In this document: positions 25,370 to 34,561 of the stretch, piece by piece
How the letters are laid out: every line of letters starts with the position of its first letter
How positions within the stretch are numbered: the stretch's first letter is position 1
Source: Prolixibacteraceae bacterium
GTDB taxonomy: Bacteria > Bacteroidota > Bacteroidia > Bacteroidales > Prolixibacteraceae
Assembly: GCA_028282705.1 (NCBI GenBank)
Contig: JANQHI010000006.1
Span: forward strand, 62,001-126,000
Length of the DNA stretch: 64,000 nucleotides
Direction of reading: 5' to 3'
The notes under the pieces: generated by a model
The model's database searches: none
The model's input: the letters and a program-made list of their open reading frames with translations, nothing else
What the model was told of the DNA's origin: nothing
Program-made: the position numbers and the translations under genes

Positions 25370-26401
25370 TTATAACATAACAATTTCACGAATTACATAA
25401 AACAGGTATAATGATAACAATACCAGGCCTGTTACTTTTCCAACCTTCCACCTACTGGATACCAGTAAAATGAAAAGTACAATGACTGATGCAAAAAGGA
25501 TAAGGGAGGAAGTCATCAGGTCACTTTTCCCTGAATCAATAACCCCACCAAATAGGATATATATAAGGAAGGGAAATCCAAGCCCAACCAGGATATCAAA
25601 AATATTTGAACCTATTGCATTGCTCACAGCCATTTCACCACGCCCTTGTTTGGCTACAATGACTGATGACATCAGGTCTGGAATTGATGTCCCAATGGCC
25701 AGCACTGTTAATGCAATAATGGCTTCTGGTATATTCAGCAAAACAGAGATTTCAACAGCAGCTTCAACCAGTACCCAGCTAAGTGCAGCAATGATTATAA
25801 TGGATATAAAAAATACCAGGTAATATTTTTTTTTAGAGGGGAATATAAAGCAAAGCAACCTGTCAAAAACATTGAAAATACCAGGTTCTTTACACCCTGG
25901 TTGTTCTTCCTGCACAAATTTTGAATCCTTATAAGGAAACCATTTTTTCCAGTAAATAACAGCAACCACATAAGCTATATATACTATTAGGAAAACACTT
26001 GCATTAAGTAGGCTAAAATGCCCATTCCAAATAGCCCATAATAGCAATGCCACTGAGATTAAATAGAACAACAGGTCACGCAAAATGGGTATTTTGTTAA
26101 GAGTCGCCTGTTTTACCATGGCTGCTGCACCTACAATGAACAGGATGTTGAACAGGGCACTTCCTACAATGCTCCCAATGCCAATTACTTGATGGTCACC
26201 TGGTTTGATCACAGCAAAAAGGGCTACAAACAATTCAGGTGCACTTGAGCCAACTGCCATTAAAGTTGCTCCTGCTGCATCACTCGACATTTTCAGGTCA
26301 CGTGAAATTTTATCAAGTGAAGAAATAAAAAACAGGTCTACTATGCGCGCAAGGAAAATAAAGCAAAGCAACAGGATAAGTGAATAAATAAATATGTACA
26401 T
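25370..26401 (-). CDS. Calcium/sodium antiporter (CaCA family)
   Basis: A 343-residue inner-membrane protein with about ten hydrophobic helices arranged as an inverted duplication. The two alpha repeats are [18 protein letters not shown] with [12 protein letters not shown] (about 47-90), and [18 protein letters not shown] with [14 protein letters not shown] (about 237-280). The Glu and Asp in GSSAPE and GTSIPD are the ion-coordinating residues of the family. Between them is a charged cytoplasmic loop. It should exchange Na+ (or K+) for Ca2+. It begins 14 bp after tatA in the same operon. A functional link with Tat export is not obvious. Confidence 0.93.
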   Translation of the reverse strand: MYIFIYSLILLLCFIFLARIVDLFFISSLDKISRDLKMSSDAAGATLMAVGSSAPELFVALFAVIKPGDHQVIGIGSIVGSALFNILFIVGAAAMVKQATLNKIPILRDLLFYLISVALLLWAIWNGHFSLLNASVFLIVYIAYVVAVIYWKKWFPYKDSKFVQEEQPGCKEPGIFNVFDRLLCFIFPSKKKYYLVFFISIIIIAALSWVLVEAAVEISVLLNIPEAIIALTVLAIGTSIPDLMSSVIVAKQGRGEMAVSNAIGSNIFDILVGLGFPFLIYILFGGVIDSGKSDLMTSSLILFASVIVLFILLVSSRWKVGKVTGLVLLSLYLFYVIREIVML

Positions 26402-26415
26402 GGCAATAAGATTGA

Positions 26416-26691
26416 TTAATCTTTTAATTGGTCATTTATCCCGTTTTTGATCTGGTCAGTATCTTTTTTAATGGTTGTGCTTATATCATTGATATCATCT
26501 TTCAGCCCTGAAGAATGGTCATTAATTTCCCTTTTGATCTCATTAGTGGCCTTTTTAAATTCGCGCATTCCTTTTCCCAAAGTTTTAGCAATATCTGGTA
26601 TTGCTTTTGACCCAAAAAATAGCAATGCAAGAATCATAACTAAAACAATTTCCCCACCACTTATGCCAAATAATAGAACACTGTTAAACAT
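26416..26691 (-). CDS. tatA: Twin-arginine translocase subunit TatA
   Basis: A 91-residue protein with the TatA/B plan: a short N-terminal transmembrane helix (GEIVLVMILALLFFGSKAIP, about 13-32), the hinge and amphipathic helix DIAKTLGKGMREFKKATNEIKREI (split, about 33-56) and a charged tail with Lys/Asp/Ile repeats. TatA oligomers form the conduit for folded proteins with twin-arginine signals. No tatC is nearby. The ATG at 26691 has a TATATTTG -7 box upstream. It leads an operon of five genes: exchanger, lolD, TIGR02757 and trmN6 follow with short gaps. Confidence 0.93.
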   Translation of the reverse strand: MFNSVLLFGISGGEIVLVMILALLFFGSKAIPDIAKTLGKGMREFKKATNEIKREINDHSSGLKDDINDISTTIKKDTDQIKNGINDQLKD

Positions 26692-26719
26692 TTTGTTTTA
26701 TTAATGATTGTAAACTATG

Positions 26720-26727
26720 CAAATATA
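26720..26727 (-). promoter_or_regulatory. -7 box of the tatA operon
   Basis: TATATTTG on the minus strand is an exact TAnnTTTG match, placing the start point near 26713, about 22 nt before the tatA ATG. A TTG (26742-26744) lies 14 bp upstream, short of the usual spacing, so the -33 box is doubtful. Confidence 0.55.
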
Positions 26728-26807
26728 CAAATCTGTATGATCAATCATGCAGATATTCATTAAATTCAAAATTATGGTTAAAGAAGCATAAGAAGAATAG
26801 ACCTTAG

Positions 26808-26848
26808 GAAATAAAAATAGCTGGAAATGATAATTCATCCCAGCTATT
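26808..26848 (-). terminator. Intrinsic terminator of secDF
   Basis: AATAGCTGG (26816-26824) pairs with CCAGCTATT (26840-26848) around a 15-nt loop. On the minus strand the stem continues into TTTTTATTTC, 20 bp after the secDF stop. Confidence 0.8.
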
Positions 26849-26867
26849 CTTACGTATTTTAGTTATG

Positions 26868-29867
26868 TTATTTTTTCCTTTTTGCTATAGCTTTTGCCAC
26901 CCTTTTCTGTGTGTCAAATGCAATTGGAGTTGCAATAAAAAGGGAAGAATATGTTCCCACTAAAACTCCAACCAACAATGCAAATGTAAATCCACGAATT
27001 GTTGCACCTCCAAAAATAAAGATAGCAAGAAGTACAACAAAAGTAGAAAGTGATGTACTAAATGTCCTGCGCAATGTACTATTTAGTGCAAGGTCAACAT
27101 TATCATCACGTTCGCGTTTTGGATATAGCTTGAAGTATTCCCTAATCCTGTCAAATACAACCACAGTGTCATTTATGGAGTAACCAACTACTGTTAAGAT
27201 TGCAGCAATAAAAGCCTGGTCAATCTCCAGGGAGAATGGAAGGATTCCATAGAAAACAGAGAAAATACCTAAAACAATCAATGAGTCATGTGCCAGTGCA
27301 GCAACAGCTCCCAGCCCATATTGCCAATTCCTAAACCTGACAAGGATATATAAGAAGATGATCACCAATGCAAATAAAATAGAAATTATAGCATCTTTTT
27401 TAATATCATCAGAGATTGTAGGTCCTACTTTTTGCGAACTTTGGCGATAATTTTTAGTGAAATCCTGTAGAGTAACATCACTATCCAGCAGGTTGGCATT
27501 TACAAGCCCTTGGTGCATCAGTGCTTCAACTTCATTATCAACATCTTCACTTGATTCATCAACCCTGTATTCTGTAGTAATTCTTACCTGGTTATTTTCA
27601 CCAAAAATTTTTACTTCAGGAGCCTCTCCATATACTTCTTCAAGAGCAACCCTTACATCATCTACTTTAATGTCTTCATCAAAACGGACTACATATGTAC
27701 GTCCACCTCTGAAATCAATACCATAATTCAGCCCTTTTACGAAAAATGAACCAATAGAAATTAATATGGCAATAGCTGAGACAACATAAAATGTTTTACG
27801 TTTTGAAAGGAACTTAATTCCCATTTCACGCAGCCAGTTTTCAGTAGCTTTAGATGTAAAGGTTATTTTGGATTTCCTTGATAATTGCCATTCAAATATC
27901 AGGCGTGTCAGGAATATTGCACTGAACAATGAAGTAGCAATACCAATGATCAGTGTTGTAGCAAAACCTTTAATTGGCCCTGACCCAAATAAATAAAGGA
28001 CAATACCTGTTAATAAGGTAGTTACCTGGCCGTCAATAATGGCAGAATAAGCATTTTTATAACCATCTGAGATTGCCAGGCTCAACCCTTTACCTGCGCG
28101 CAATTCTTCCTGTACTCGCTCATAAATAAGCACATTAGCATCAACTGACATACCAATGGTAAGTACAATACCTGCAATACCTGGAAGTGTTAAAACAGCT
28201 CCAATTGAAGCTAATACCCCAATAATGAAAAACATATTGGCTACCAGGGCAAAGTTGGCTGTTAAACCAGCTTTTTTGCTATAAAAGAAAAACATGTAAA
28301 CCAATACAATTGCAAAAGCAATCAGGAATGAAGCCAACCCTTTATTAATGGCTTCCTGTCCTAAAGAAGGACCTACAATATGTTCTTCAATAATATTCGC
28401 TGGAGCTGGCATTTTACCTGATTTCAGGATATTTGCAAGGTCCTGTGCTTCTTCAATACTTTCAAGACCAGTGATACTTGAACGACCTCCAGTAATTTCA
28501 TTGATAACATTTGGGTGTGACCTCACATAGCCATCTAAAACTATAGCAATTGATTTACCAATATTTTCTTTTGTCATGCGCGCCCAGGTTTTGGCACCTT
28601 CACCATTCATTGTCATTGATACTTCAGGAGAAGAACCAAACTGGTCATAATCTTGATTGGCATCAACAATGACATCACCTGTTAAAGGAGCCCTTCCATC
28701 ACGGGTGGTAATTTTTAATGCTATCAAACGGAAATAGTTGCCACCAGCATCTTCAGCTTTAGCTTTCCAGCGGAAGATCATATTCCTTGGGAATATACTT
28801 CTTATCTGTTCCATCTTCAGGTAACTATTTACTTTTGAAGTATCTTTATAATGGGAAGTTCCTACAATAGGACCCGGGAACAGTTGTCCTTGTTGGTCAG
28901 TTGAGGGGGTAAGTACGGCAAAAAGTGGGTACTCTTTCCTAAAGCTTTCAAGGTTATCTAATGTAGGGGTAGTTGAATCTTGTGCTGTTTCAGCTTCCAG
29001 TTCATCAAGTAAAGAAGGTTCTTCTGTACCTTCTTCTATTGTAGCTTCTTCTGTTTCCTCAGCAACCTCTTCTGTTTCAACAGTAGACGTTTCCATCTCC
29101 TTGATTTTCTCATTTGCCAGGAGCATGTATTGGTAAACCTCGGCATTGTCAAAAGTTTCCCAAAACTCCAGCATGGCAGTTCCTTGTAATAGTTTCCTTA
29201 CCCTTTCAGGGTTATCAATTCCTGGTAATTCAACAAGGATACGCTCTTTTGTTTGTAATTTCTGGATGTTTGGCTGTGCTACCCCAAAACGGTCAATACG
29301 AGTGCTGATGATCTTAAATGCATTGTCAATAGCTGCATCAGTTTCTTCCTGGATAACTTTTAATACATCAGTATTTGAAGAATTATACTGGATCTTGTCT
29401 TTTAGTTCAATGGTATTAAAAATAGCAGCTAATTGGGCATTTGGGTCAATGGTCTCAAATGCCTGCCCGAAAAGGGAAACAAAGTCTTCCTGGCTGTTTT
29501 TCTGAAGTTCTTTAGCCATGCTAAGTGCAGCATTGAATGTAGAATCCTTGCTGTAGTTTGATAAAGCTTTAACCAGGTCAATAACTGAAACCTCAAGTGT
29601 AGCATTCATCCCACCTTTAAGGTCAAGCCCCAAGTTAATTTCAAGTTCTTTAACTTCTTTATAAGTGAATTTTTTAAGCCCAAGGAAATTATAAACCACT
29701 TCACCATTCATTGAGTCAAGGTAATTGTACTCAAGGGTTGGGTCTCCTTGTGCATACTCTATTGCATCTTTCTCTACCTGTTTAGATTGGTATGTAAAAT
29801 TTAACTGGTAAAGGCAAACAGCTGCCAATAAAATGGCAAATGTGATAATTGCACCTTTGTTTTGCAT
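26868..29867 (-). CDS. secDF: Fused protein translocase subunit SecDF
   Basis: SecDF uses the proton gradient to pull proteins across the inner membrane after SecA/SecYEG. The 999-residue product joins SecD (about 1-680) and SecF (about 690-999), as is normal in Bacteroidota. An N-terminal helix is followed by the SecD signature LGLDLKGGMNATLEVSV (about 79-95), the large periplasmic domain with an acidic, low-complexity insert (EETEEATIEEGTEE near 270), and a six-helix bundle. SecF starts with its own helix and KGLNYGIDFRGGRTYVVRF, then a second six-helix bundle. ATG 29867 is the natural start. The gene is transcribed alone and has a terminator. Confidence 0.97.
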   Translation of the reverse strand: MQNKGAIITFAILLAAVCLYQLNFTYQSKQVEKDAIEYAQGDPTLEYNYLDSMNGEVVYNFLGLKKFTYKEVKELEINLGLDLKGGMNATLEVSVIDLVKALSNYSKDSTFNAALSMAKELQKNSQEDFVSLFGQAFETIDPNAQLAAIFNTIELKDKIQYNSSNTDVLKVIQEETDAAIDNAFKIISTRIDRFGVAQPNIQKLQTKERILVELPGIDNPERVRKLLQGTAMLEFWETFDNAEVYQYMLLANEKIKEMETSTVETEEVAEETEEATIEEGTEEPSLLDELEAETAQDSTTPTLDNLESFRKEYPLFAVLTPSTDQQGQLFPGPIVGTSHYKDTSKVNSYLKMEQIRSIFPRNMIFRWKAKAEDAGGNYFRLIALKITTRDGRAPLTGDVIVDANQDYDQFGSSPEVSMTMNGEGAKTWARMTKENIGKSIAIVLDGYVRSHPNVINEITGGRSSITGLESIEEAQDLANILKSGKMPAPANIIEEHIVGPSLGQEAINKGLASFLIAFAIVLVYMFFFYSKKAGLTANFALVANMFFIIGVLASIGAVLTLPGIAGIVLTIGMSVDANVLIYERVQEELRAGKGLSLAISDGYKNAYSAIIDGQVTTLLTGIVLYLFGSGPIKGFATTLIIGIATSLFSAIFLTRLIFEWQLSRKSKITFTSKATENWLREMGIKFLSKRKTFYVVSAIAILISIGSFFVKGLNYGIDFRGGRTYVVRFDEDIKVDDVRVALEEVYGEAPEVKIFGENNQVRITTEYRVDESSEDVDNEVEALMHQGLVNANLLDSDVTLQDFTKNYRQSSQKVGPTISDDIKKDAIISILFALVIIFLYILVRFRNWQYGLGAVAALAHDSLIVLGIFSVFYGILPFSLEIDQAFIAAILTVVGYSINDTVVVFDRIREYFKLYPKRERDDNVDLALNSTLRRTFSTSLSTFVVLLAIFIFGGATIRGFTFALLVGVLVGTYSSLFIATPIAFDTQKRVAKAIAKRKK

Positions 29868-29928
29868 ATGTTATTAATTTTAATTAATTGATTATTAGAG
29901 CAAAATTGCTCAAAAAAGATGTAAATGG

Positions 29929-29950
29929 AATTGTTTTTGCAAAAACAATT
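29929..29950. repeat. Perfect 22-bp palindrome
   Basis: AATTGTTTTTGC and its mirror complement form an uninterrupted 22-bp palindrome, overlapping the stop codon of the small membrane protein gene and lying 62 bp upstream of secDF. A smaller GAGCAA/TTGCTC repeat lies at about 29898-29911. It could be a terminator for the upstream gene or an operator for secDF. Confidence 0.5.
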
Positions 29951-30296
29951 ATCCTGCAAATTCATCATCAGGGCTTATGTAAATACATCCCCTGAATTGC
30001 AAGTAATGAAATGTGATAAGGGGAGAATAATCTTCTAGTGATTCAGCCTTAAAAAGGTGGTATGCCCTCAAACTATGGTGGTTTTCTAATTGTTTATTTT
30101 GAATTTGGGATGAAAACCTTTTAGGAATTACCTTGCTTTCTGTTTGAAAACTAAAAGGCTTAGAAGGGCTGAAGTAATAAGCAAAAGATATAGATTTGCT
30201 TGCTTCTTGTTCTTGTTGTGTGCCAACAGGTTCTTGGGTATCATCTCTAGAAAAATCAAAGACAATTGCCCCAGTTATAATAACAGCAAAAACCAT
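29949..30296 (-). CDS. Small hypothetical membrane-anchored protein
   Basis: A protein of about 115 residues (from ATG 30296) or 130 (from TTG 30341), with one N-terminal hydrophobic helix VFAVIITGAIVFDF, then a polar Gln/Glu/Asp stretch and a C-terminal part rich in His, Tyr and Phe (SISFAYYFSPSKPFSF; HHSLRAYHLFKAES). The frame stays open to 30392, but a promoter (30364-30392) occupies that region, so the longer start is excluded. I do not recognise the family. It lies upstream of secDF in the same direction, with an 81-bp gap holding a perfect palindrome. Confidence 0.6.
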   Translation of the reverse strand: MVFAVIITGAIVFDFSRDDTQEPVGTQQEQEASKSISFAYYFSPSKPFSFQTESKVIPKRFSSQIQNKQLENHHSLRAYHLFKAESLEDYSPLITFHYLQFRGCIYISPDDEFAG

Positions 30297-30363
30297 CAAC
30301 CTGATGATCACCTTTTTTGATATGGTATTGTTTGATCCCAATTCAAATAAACAATGTAGCCTG

Positions 30364-30392
30364 CAAATATAATGATTATGGGGATAGGTCAA
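30364..30392 (-). promoter_or_regulatory. Promoter of the small membrane protein gene
   Basis: On the minus strand TTG (30390-30392), 18 bp, then TATATTTG (30364-30371). The -7 box is an exact consensus match. The start point should be near 30357. Confidence 0.6.
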
Positions 30393-30477
30393 TATTTGAA
30401 AAACATTTTTTATATGTGGTTTGCAAATTAATTACCTGATACGTGAAGGACAAGAGAGAAGTTGGAATGGGTGTATA

Positions 30478-30909
30478 CTAATCTTTTGACAGGACTAACT
30501 CCTTTTTTGCATAATCAATTACTGCATTATGTTTATGCAGGAAATCACTTCCAATCAACCCAAAAATCTTTATATCAGTGTATTTCTCATAAAGGATATT
30601 AATGTGTGTGAGGTCAATTAATGCTACCCTAAGTTTTTTTATTTTGAAATTATTAAGGGTTATAGAAGGGATTTCACCAATAATGGTTTCGATAGTTTCA
30701 GTCCCAAGCCCAGCTGATTGCATATCTTCCAAGCCATCAGATTCCAGTTCTTTATAATGCTTAGATAATGATTTATCAAAAACTGTTTTTGAGGCACCAG
30801 TATCAATAACCCAACTACCAACTGTTTTATCATGAAATACAGAAGAAACCATCAAGTGGTAATTGTCTTCTTCTAATTCAATAATATCAATGGGAATATT
30901 GTATAGCAT
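30478..30909 (-). CDS. Retropepsin-like aspartic protease
   Basis: A 143-residue protein with the hallmark of a single-lobe aspartic protease: VIDTGASKTVFD (about 34-45), where DTGAS carries the catalytic Asp, and the later hydrophobic IFGLIGSDFLHKHNAVIDY (about 113-131) matching the second conserved strand pair of this fold. Such single-domain proteins act as homodimers. No signal peptide or membrane segment is seen, so it is probably cytoplasmic. The frame begins with TTG 30924, but ATG 30909 (MLYNIPIDIIELEED) is the better start. It lies behind the mdh terminator and should have its own promoter. The substrate is unknown. Confidence 0.78.
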   Translation of the reverse strand: MLYNIPIDIIELEEDNYHLMVSSVFHDKTVGSWVIDTGASKTVFDKSLSKHYKELESDGLEDMQSAGLGTETIETIIGEIPSITLNNFKIKKLRVALIDLTHINILYEKYTDIKIFGLIGSDFLHKHNAVIDYAKKELVLSKD

Positions 30910-30921
30910 GGTGTAAATGTA

Positions 30922-30963
30922 CAAAAAACAAAACGGGCAGTATATGATTATTTATACTACCCG
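30922..30963 (-). terminator. Intrinsic terminator of mdh
   Basis: CGGGCAGTATA (30934-30944) pairs with TATACTACCCG (30953-30963) with one mismatch. Read on the minus strand the stem is followed by TTTTGTTTTTTG, 23 bp after the mdh stop. It separates mdh from the protease gene. Confidence 0.85.
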
Positions 30964-30985
30964 CTCGTTTATTTATAAATATTTT

Positions 30986-31921
30986 TTACAGGATGTCCAT
31001 CCCGTCCACTACATCCATGATTGATTTTACTGCTCCAGCTGATTTAACAAGCAGCTCTTTTTCATCATCATTTAGCTTCACTTCAATGATTTCTTCTATA
31101 CCATTTTTCCCAAGTTTAACTGGGGCACCAACATATACATCATTCAAGCCAAATTCACCTTCCATTTTTACACAACAAGGGAATATCCTTTTCTGGTCCA
31201 TTACAATAGCTTCAACCATTTGAGCAGCTGCAGAACCAGGGGCATACCATGCTGAAGTTCCCATTAAGGCAACTAACTCGCCACCACCTTTTTTTGTACG
31301 TTCTACAATGGCATCCAGTTTTTCACCATCAATAAATTCAGTAACAGGAATACCTGAAACAGTGGTGTAGCGTGGAAGAGGTACCATAGTGTCGCCATGG
31401 CCACCCATTAATAAAGCCTGGATGTCACGAGGTGAAACATCTAAAGCTTCAGCCAGGAATGCGCGGTAACGGGCAGTATCAAGGATGCCTGCCATTCCCA
31501 TAACATTTTCTTTTGGCGCTTTAGCAACTGCATGAGCTACATAAGTCATTACATCCAATGGGTTGGACACCACTATAATCTTTGCTTTTGGCGAATATTT
31601 AATTACATTTTCGGTAACACTTTTTACAATGCCGGCATTGATTGAAATTAAATCATCACGGCTCATACCTGGTTTTCTTGGTACACCAGAAGTAATAACA
31701 ACTACTTCAGAGCCTTCTGTTTTTGAATAGTCGTTTGTAGACCCGGTTACACGGGTATCATAGTAGTTTACTGGTGCTGTTTGCCATAAATCAAGGGCTT
31801 TACCTTCTGATAAACCTTCTTTAATGTCAACTAGCACAACTTCATTCACAATGTTTTTTTCAGCGATTACCTGTGCACAGGTAGCTCCAACATTCCCCGC
31901 TCCAATTACTGATACCTTCAT
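30986..31921 (-). CDS. mdh: Malate dehydrogenase
   Basis: Mdh oxidises malate to oxaloacetate with NAD+ in the TCA cycle. The 311-residue protein belongs to the LDH-like MDH group: dinucleotide motif GAGNVGA (about 7-13), Asp (VDIKEG) for NAD specificity, active-site loop RKPGMSRDD (about 82-90) in which Arg rather than Gln selects malate, then GILDTARYRAFLA and the catalytic His in GGHGDTMVP (about 174-182). The terminal part (AWYAPGSAAAQMVEAI) is also standard. It is monocistronic, with a promoter-like pair of boxes upstream and a strong terminator. Confidence 0.97.
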   Translation of the reverse strand: MKVSVIGAGNVGATCAQVIAEKNIVNEVVLVDIKEGLSEGKALDLWQTAPVNYYDTRVTGSTNDYSKTEGSEVVVITSGVPRKPGMSRDDLISINAGIVKSVTENVIKYSPKAKIIVVSNPLDVMTYVAHAVAKAPKENVMGMAGILDTARYRAFLAEALDVSPRDIQALLMGGHGDTMVPLPRYTTVSGIPVTEFIDGEKLDAIVERTKKGGGELVALMGTSAWYAPGSAAAQMVEAIVMDQKRIFPCCVKMEGEFGLNDVYVGAPVKLGKNGIEEIIEVKLNDDEKELLVKSAGAVKSIMDVVDGMDIL

Positions 31922-31992
31922 TTGATTTTCTTTTTTAAAGGTGAAATATCTATTTAAATTAACAAGTTACTAAAATTTTACTTTTAGGCCGG

Positions 31993-32021
31993 CAAAGATA
32001 GTTGATTTTCTGAATGCCAAA
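31993..32021 (-). promoter_or_regulatory. Promoter of mdh
   Basis: On the minus strand TTTG (32018-32021), 17 bp, then TATCTTTG (31993-32000). The -7 box is an exact consensus match, with slightly short spacing. The leader would be about 64 nt. Confidence 0.55.
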
Positions 32022-32067
32022 AATTTAGCCTGGGCGCAGGGAGCAGTTTAACATTTTGGTAAGGTAT

Positions 32068-34239
32068 TCAATTTAACCAGTAAGTAACCTTTAACACAAT
32101 AGCCCTGTTTCTTGATTTCCAGCTATTGGGGAAATAATTATCAGTATAAACAAGGAAGATGTCAGAAACTGGCTGATAACGCCACTGGAACCTCATATTT
32201 ACGTTCATATTGTCAACCTGCTCATTGTATTGTACAAAAGTGGATAGGAATATTTTATCTGTAAATGTAAGGTCTAACTTGGGGCCAATCAGCCAATATT
32301 TAGTCCTTTCAAAAGGTTTGGGTAAATCCATATCAGTGTATGCAAAATTTAAGGTTAGGTTCATGTATGGTTGGTAGCGGTAACCCAGTGTTCCTTCTAC
32401 AATTTTAATATCCCCATTATAAAATTCTCCTGATACTAGCTTAGCCTCCCAGTTAAAGAGTGTTTTTCTGGTTGATTCATAATTTACAAAAACATGCTGA
32501 AAGTTGTAACTGCTTCCCTGTTGCAAAAAATGGTTGCCTTGGTGGGTAGGGTCAAAGTCATGTTGGAGCTCAATAAAAATATCATTTACCCCAAATGAAA
32601 GTTCAGAACGGTCTTTGAATTGAAATTCATAAGCAATTGAATTTTCCTGTTCAATTAAATTAAGGTCAGTATTGAAATAGTTCTCATTTTCAATGTTTAT
32701 TCCATGGCTTACTACCTTTCTGTTAGGGACAAATAAATAGGTAAGTTCTGGGCCAATAAAATTATATCCTGTACGCCTTATGAAACCTGCTTCTGCTTTA
32801 TAGTTTTCTCCAACAGATGTTTGAGCCAGCCTAAATTGTATATTTTTCCTATGGTAACGTATTGAGAAACCTTCTGCATATTGTTTGTCAGGGCTATTAG
32901 GTTGGAAAGACCTATGGTAAAAGAATTTCCCATTCCAAAAATTATTTTTACTGGCAAGGTTATAGTCAAAGCCAACAACGCGATTAAAGAGGTTGCTGTT
33001 TTTTGGTTGGTTCAAATATTCCTTATTGACAAAAATAAGCCCAACATTTGACCGGGCAAATATTTTTTTCTGTAATGACACAACTGTAAAATTCCTGGAC
33101 AAGTGTTCGGTTGTTTCTTTGGTAGTCATATTCATAAAACCAATACGCCAATCATTTCCCAATTTTCCACTAAGCCTGGCTCCTCCCAAAACAGGTGCAT
33201 CTAATCCAATGCGCCTTGAAAAAAATGGCGTGATTGTATGGAAGCCAAACCCTGTGAACAGGTCACTGTTCTCAAGGAAGAATTGCCTTTTTTCTGGGAA
33301 GAATAATTCAAAACGATCAATATTGGTTACTTGCTGGTCAACTTCTACTTGGGCAAAATCAGGATTGTAGGTTAAGTCTAAATTCATAGAAGAGGATATG
33401 CCAATTTTTGCATCAAAACCAAAATCTTTGTGATATTCATTGCCTGTACCTGCTTCATAATCATTAACAAAACTTCCAAAAACATAGGGTATTAATGAAA
33501 ACTGTATTTTTGACTTTGGAAGGGGCTCATTAAATTTGAGTACTCCAGTGTAAGCCAAAGTTGAAGTTGGGAACTGCCTTGGGACTGGTGCCCAAGCTGA
33601 TTTTTCATCTGATTTTAGGTCAAGCCTGCTGAAGTTTGCATTCCAATGTTGGCTTCCTGAAGGATACCTTATGGACTTGAAAGGGATGCGCATTTCCGTC
33701 ACCCATCTATTAGGGTAATGTTTTGTTTTCGATTCCCATTTGCAATCCCAATTCGTAGAAATATTATTTCCATCATACATGATCCCATCCCATTTGGCTC
33801 CTGAAGCAGAAACACCAAAAGAAAAACCATTGGTCTGGTCAAGGAATGTATCAAAGAAGGAAAGGAAATTATCATTGTTTGGGAAACTAAAATCTCTTCT
33901 GAATGATTCCATTACGCGTTTTCCCTGGATAGTATCATAAAATGTTACAGCCATAAATATGGCTTTGTCATCAAAAGCCATTAGAACTTCTGATTGTTGT
34001 TGTGCATATCCTGTATCTGTTGGCAGTACCCTGTGAAAATTTGTTGCTTTTTGTGCTTTCTCCCAATCAGGTTCATTTATGATCCCATCCAAAATGAAGT
34101 TTGATTGAGCCTTTTTTACATGAATTACAAAATCTTTATTATGTGTATTAATAATTGTATCATTTTTTGATTTTGAAAATGGGCTTGCCATTGAAAAATA
34201 ACATCCCAGCAAAAGGAATAATAAGGTTACTAATTTCAT
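32068..34239 (-). CDS. DUF5916 outer-membrane protein with CBM9-like N-terminus
   Basis: A 723-residue protein with a signal peptide (MKLVTLLFLLLGCYFSMASP). After this lies a CBM9-like beta-sandwich (about 35-210; FILDGIINEPDWEKA, then WVTEMRIPFKSIRY). The rest is dominated by amphipathic beta-strands ending with an aromatic-rich strand that terminates in YWLN, as in beta-barrel outer-membrane proteins. This layout is DUF5916. The frame is open to an ATG at 34326, but ATG 34239 sits right before the signal peptide. It may bind or take up carbohydrate, but the ligand is unknown. The gap 34240-34561 holds only the terminator of susD. Confidence 0.8.
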   Translation of the reverse strand: MKLVTLLFLLLGCYFSMASPFSKSKNDTIINTHNKDFVIHVKKAQSNFILDGIINEPDWEKAQKATNFHRVLPTDTGYAQQQSEVLMAFDDKAIFMAVTFYDTIQGKRVMESFRRDFSFPNNDNFLSFFDTFLDQTNGFSFGVSASGAKWDGIMYDGNNISTNWDCKWESKTKHYPNRWVTEMRIPFKSIRYPSGSQHWNANFSRLDLKSDEKSAWAPVPRQFPTSTLAYTGVLKFNEPLPKSKIQFSLIPYVFGSFVNDYEAGTGNEYHKDFGFDAKIGISSSMNLDLTYNPDFAQVEVDQQVTNIDRFELFFPEKRQFFLENSDLFTGFGFHTITPFFSRRIGLDAPVLGGARLSGKLGNDWRIGFMNMTTKETTEHLSRNFTVVSLQKKIFARSNVGLIFVNKEYLNQPKNSNLFNRVVGFDYNLASKNNFWNGKFFYHRSFQPNSPDKQYAEGFSIRYHRKNIQFRLAQTSVGENYKAEAGFIRRTGYNFIGPELTYLFVPNRKVVSHGINIENENYFNTDLNLIEQENSIAYEFQFKDRSELSFGVNDIFIELQHDFDPTHQGNHFLQQGSSYNFQHVFVNYESTRKTLFNWEAKLVSGEFYNGDIKIVEGTLGYRYQPYMNLTLNFAYTDMDLPKPFERTKYWLIGPKLDLTFTDKIFLSTFVQYNEQVDNMNVNMRFQWRYQPVSDIFLVYTDNYFPNSWKSRNRAIVLKVTYWLN

Positions 34240-34507
34240 TTTTAAGTCTGATTTAGGCAAAGCACCAAATTTATCCAATTTCAAATAAAAATAATGATGT
34301 TTTTGATGCTTTAACAATTCATTCACTTCTTCTGAATGATCAGTAAAACAATTACAAGCAATACCGATTTGTATTTGAGATTACTCAATAAATTCACTGC
34401 GTTCTTCATTGATTTTCAAATATTTATCGGCATTATACCTGTTTATTTAGTGGGGAAATTTATATCAAAAATGGTATAACAACCAAATAGTTTATTAAAA
34501 AGCCGGG

Positions 34508-34540
34508 CACAAAAAAACAGGCTTCAAACGAAGCCTGTTT
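34508..34540 (-). terminator. Intrinsic terminator of the susCD operon
   Basis: AAACAGGCTTC (34515-34525) and GAAGCCTGTTT (34530-34540) form an 11-bp perfect stem with loop AAAC. On the minus strand it ends in seven T residues, 22 bp after the susD stop. Confidence 0.88.
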
Positions 34541-34561
34541 CCTGTTTCAAACATAACTAAA

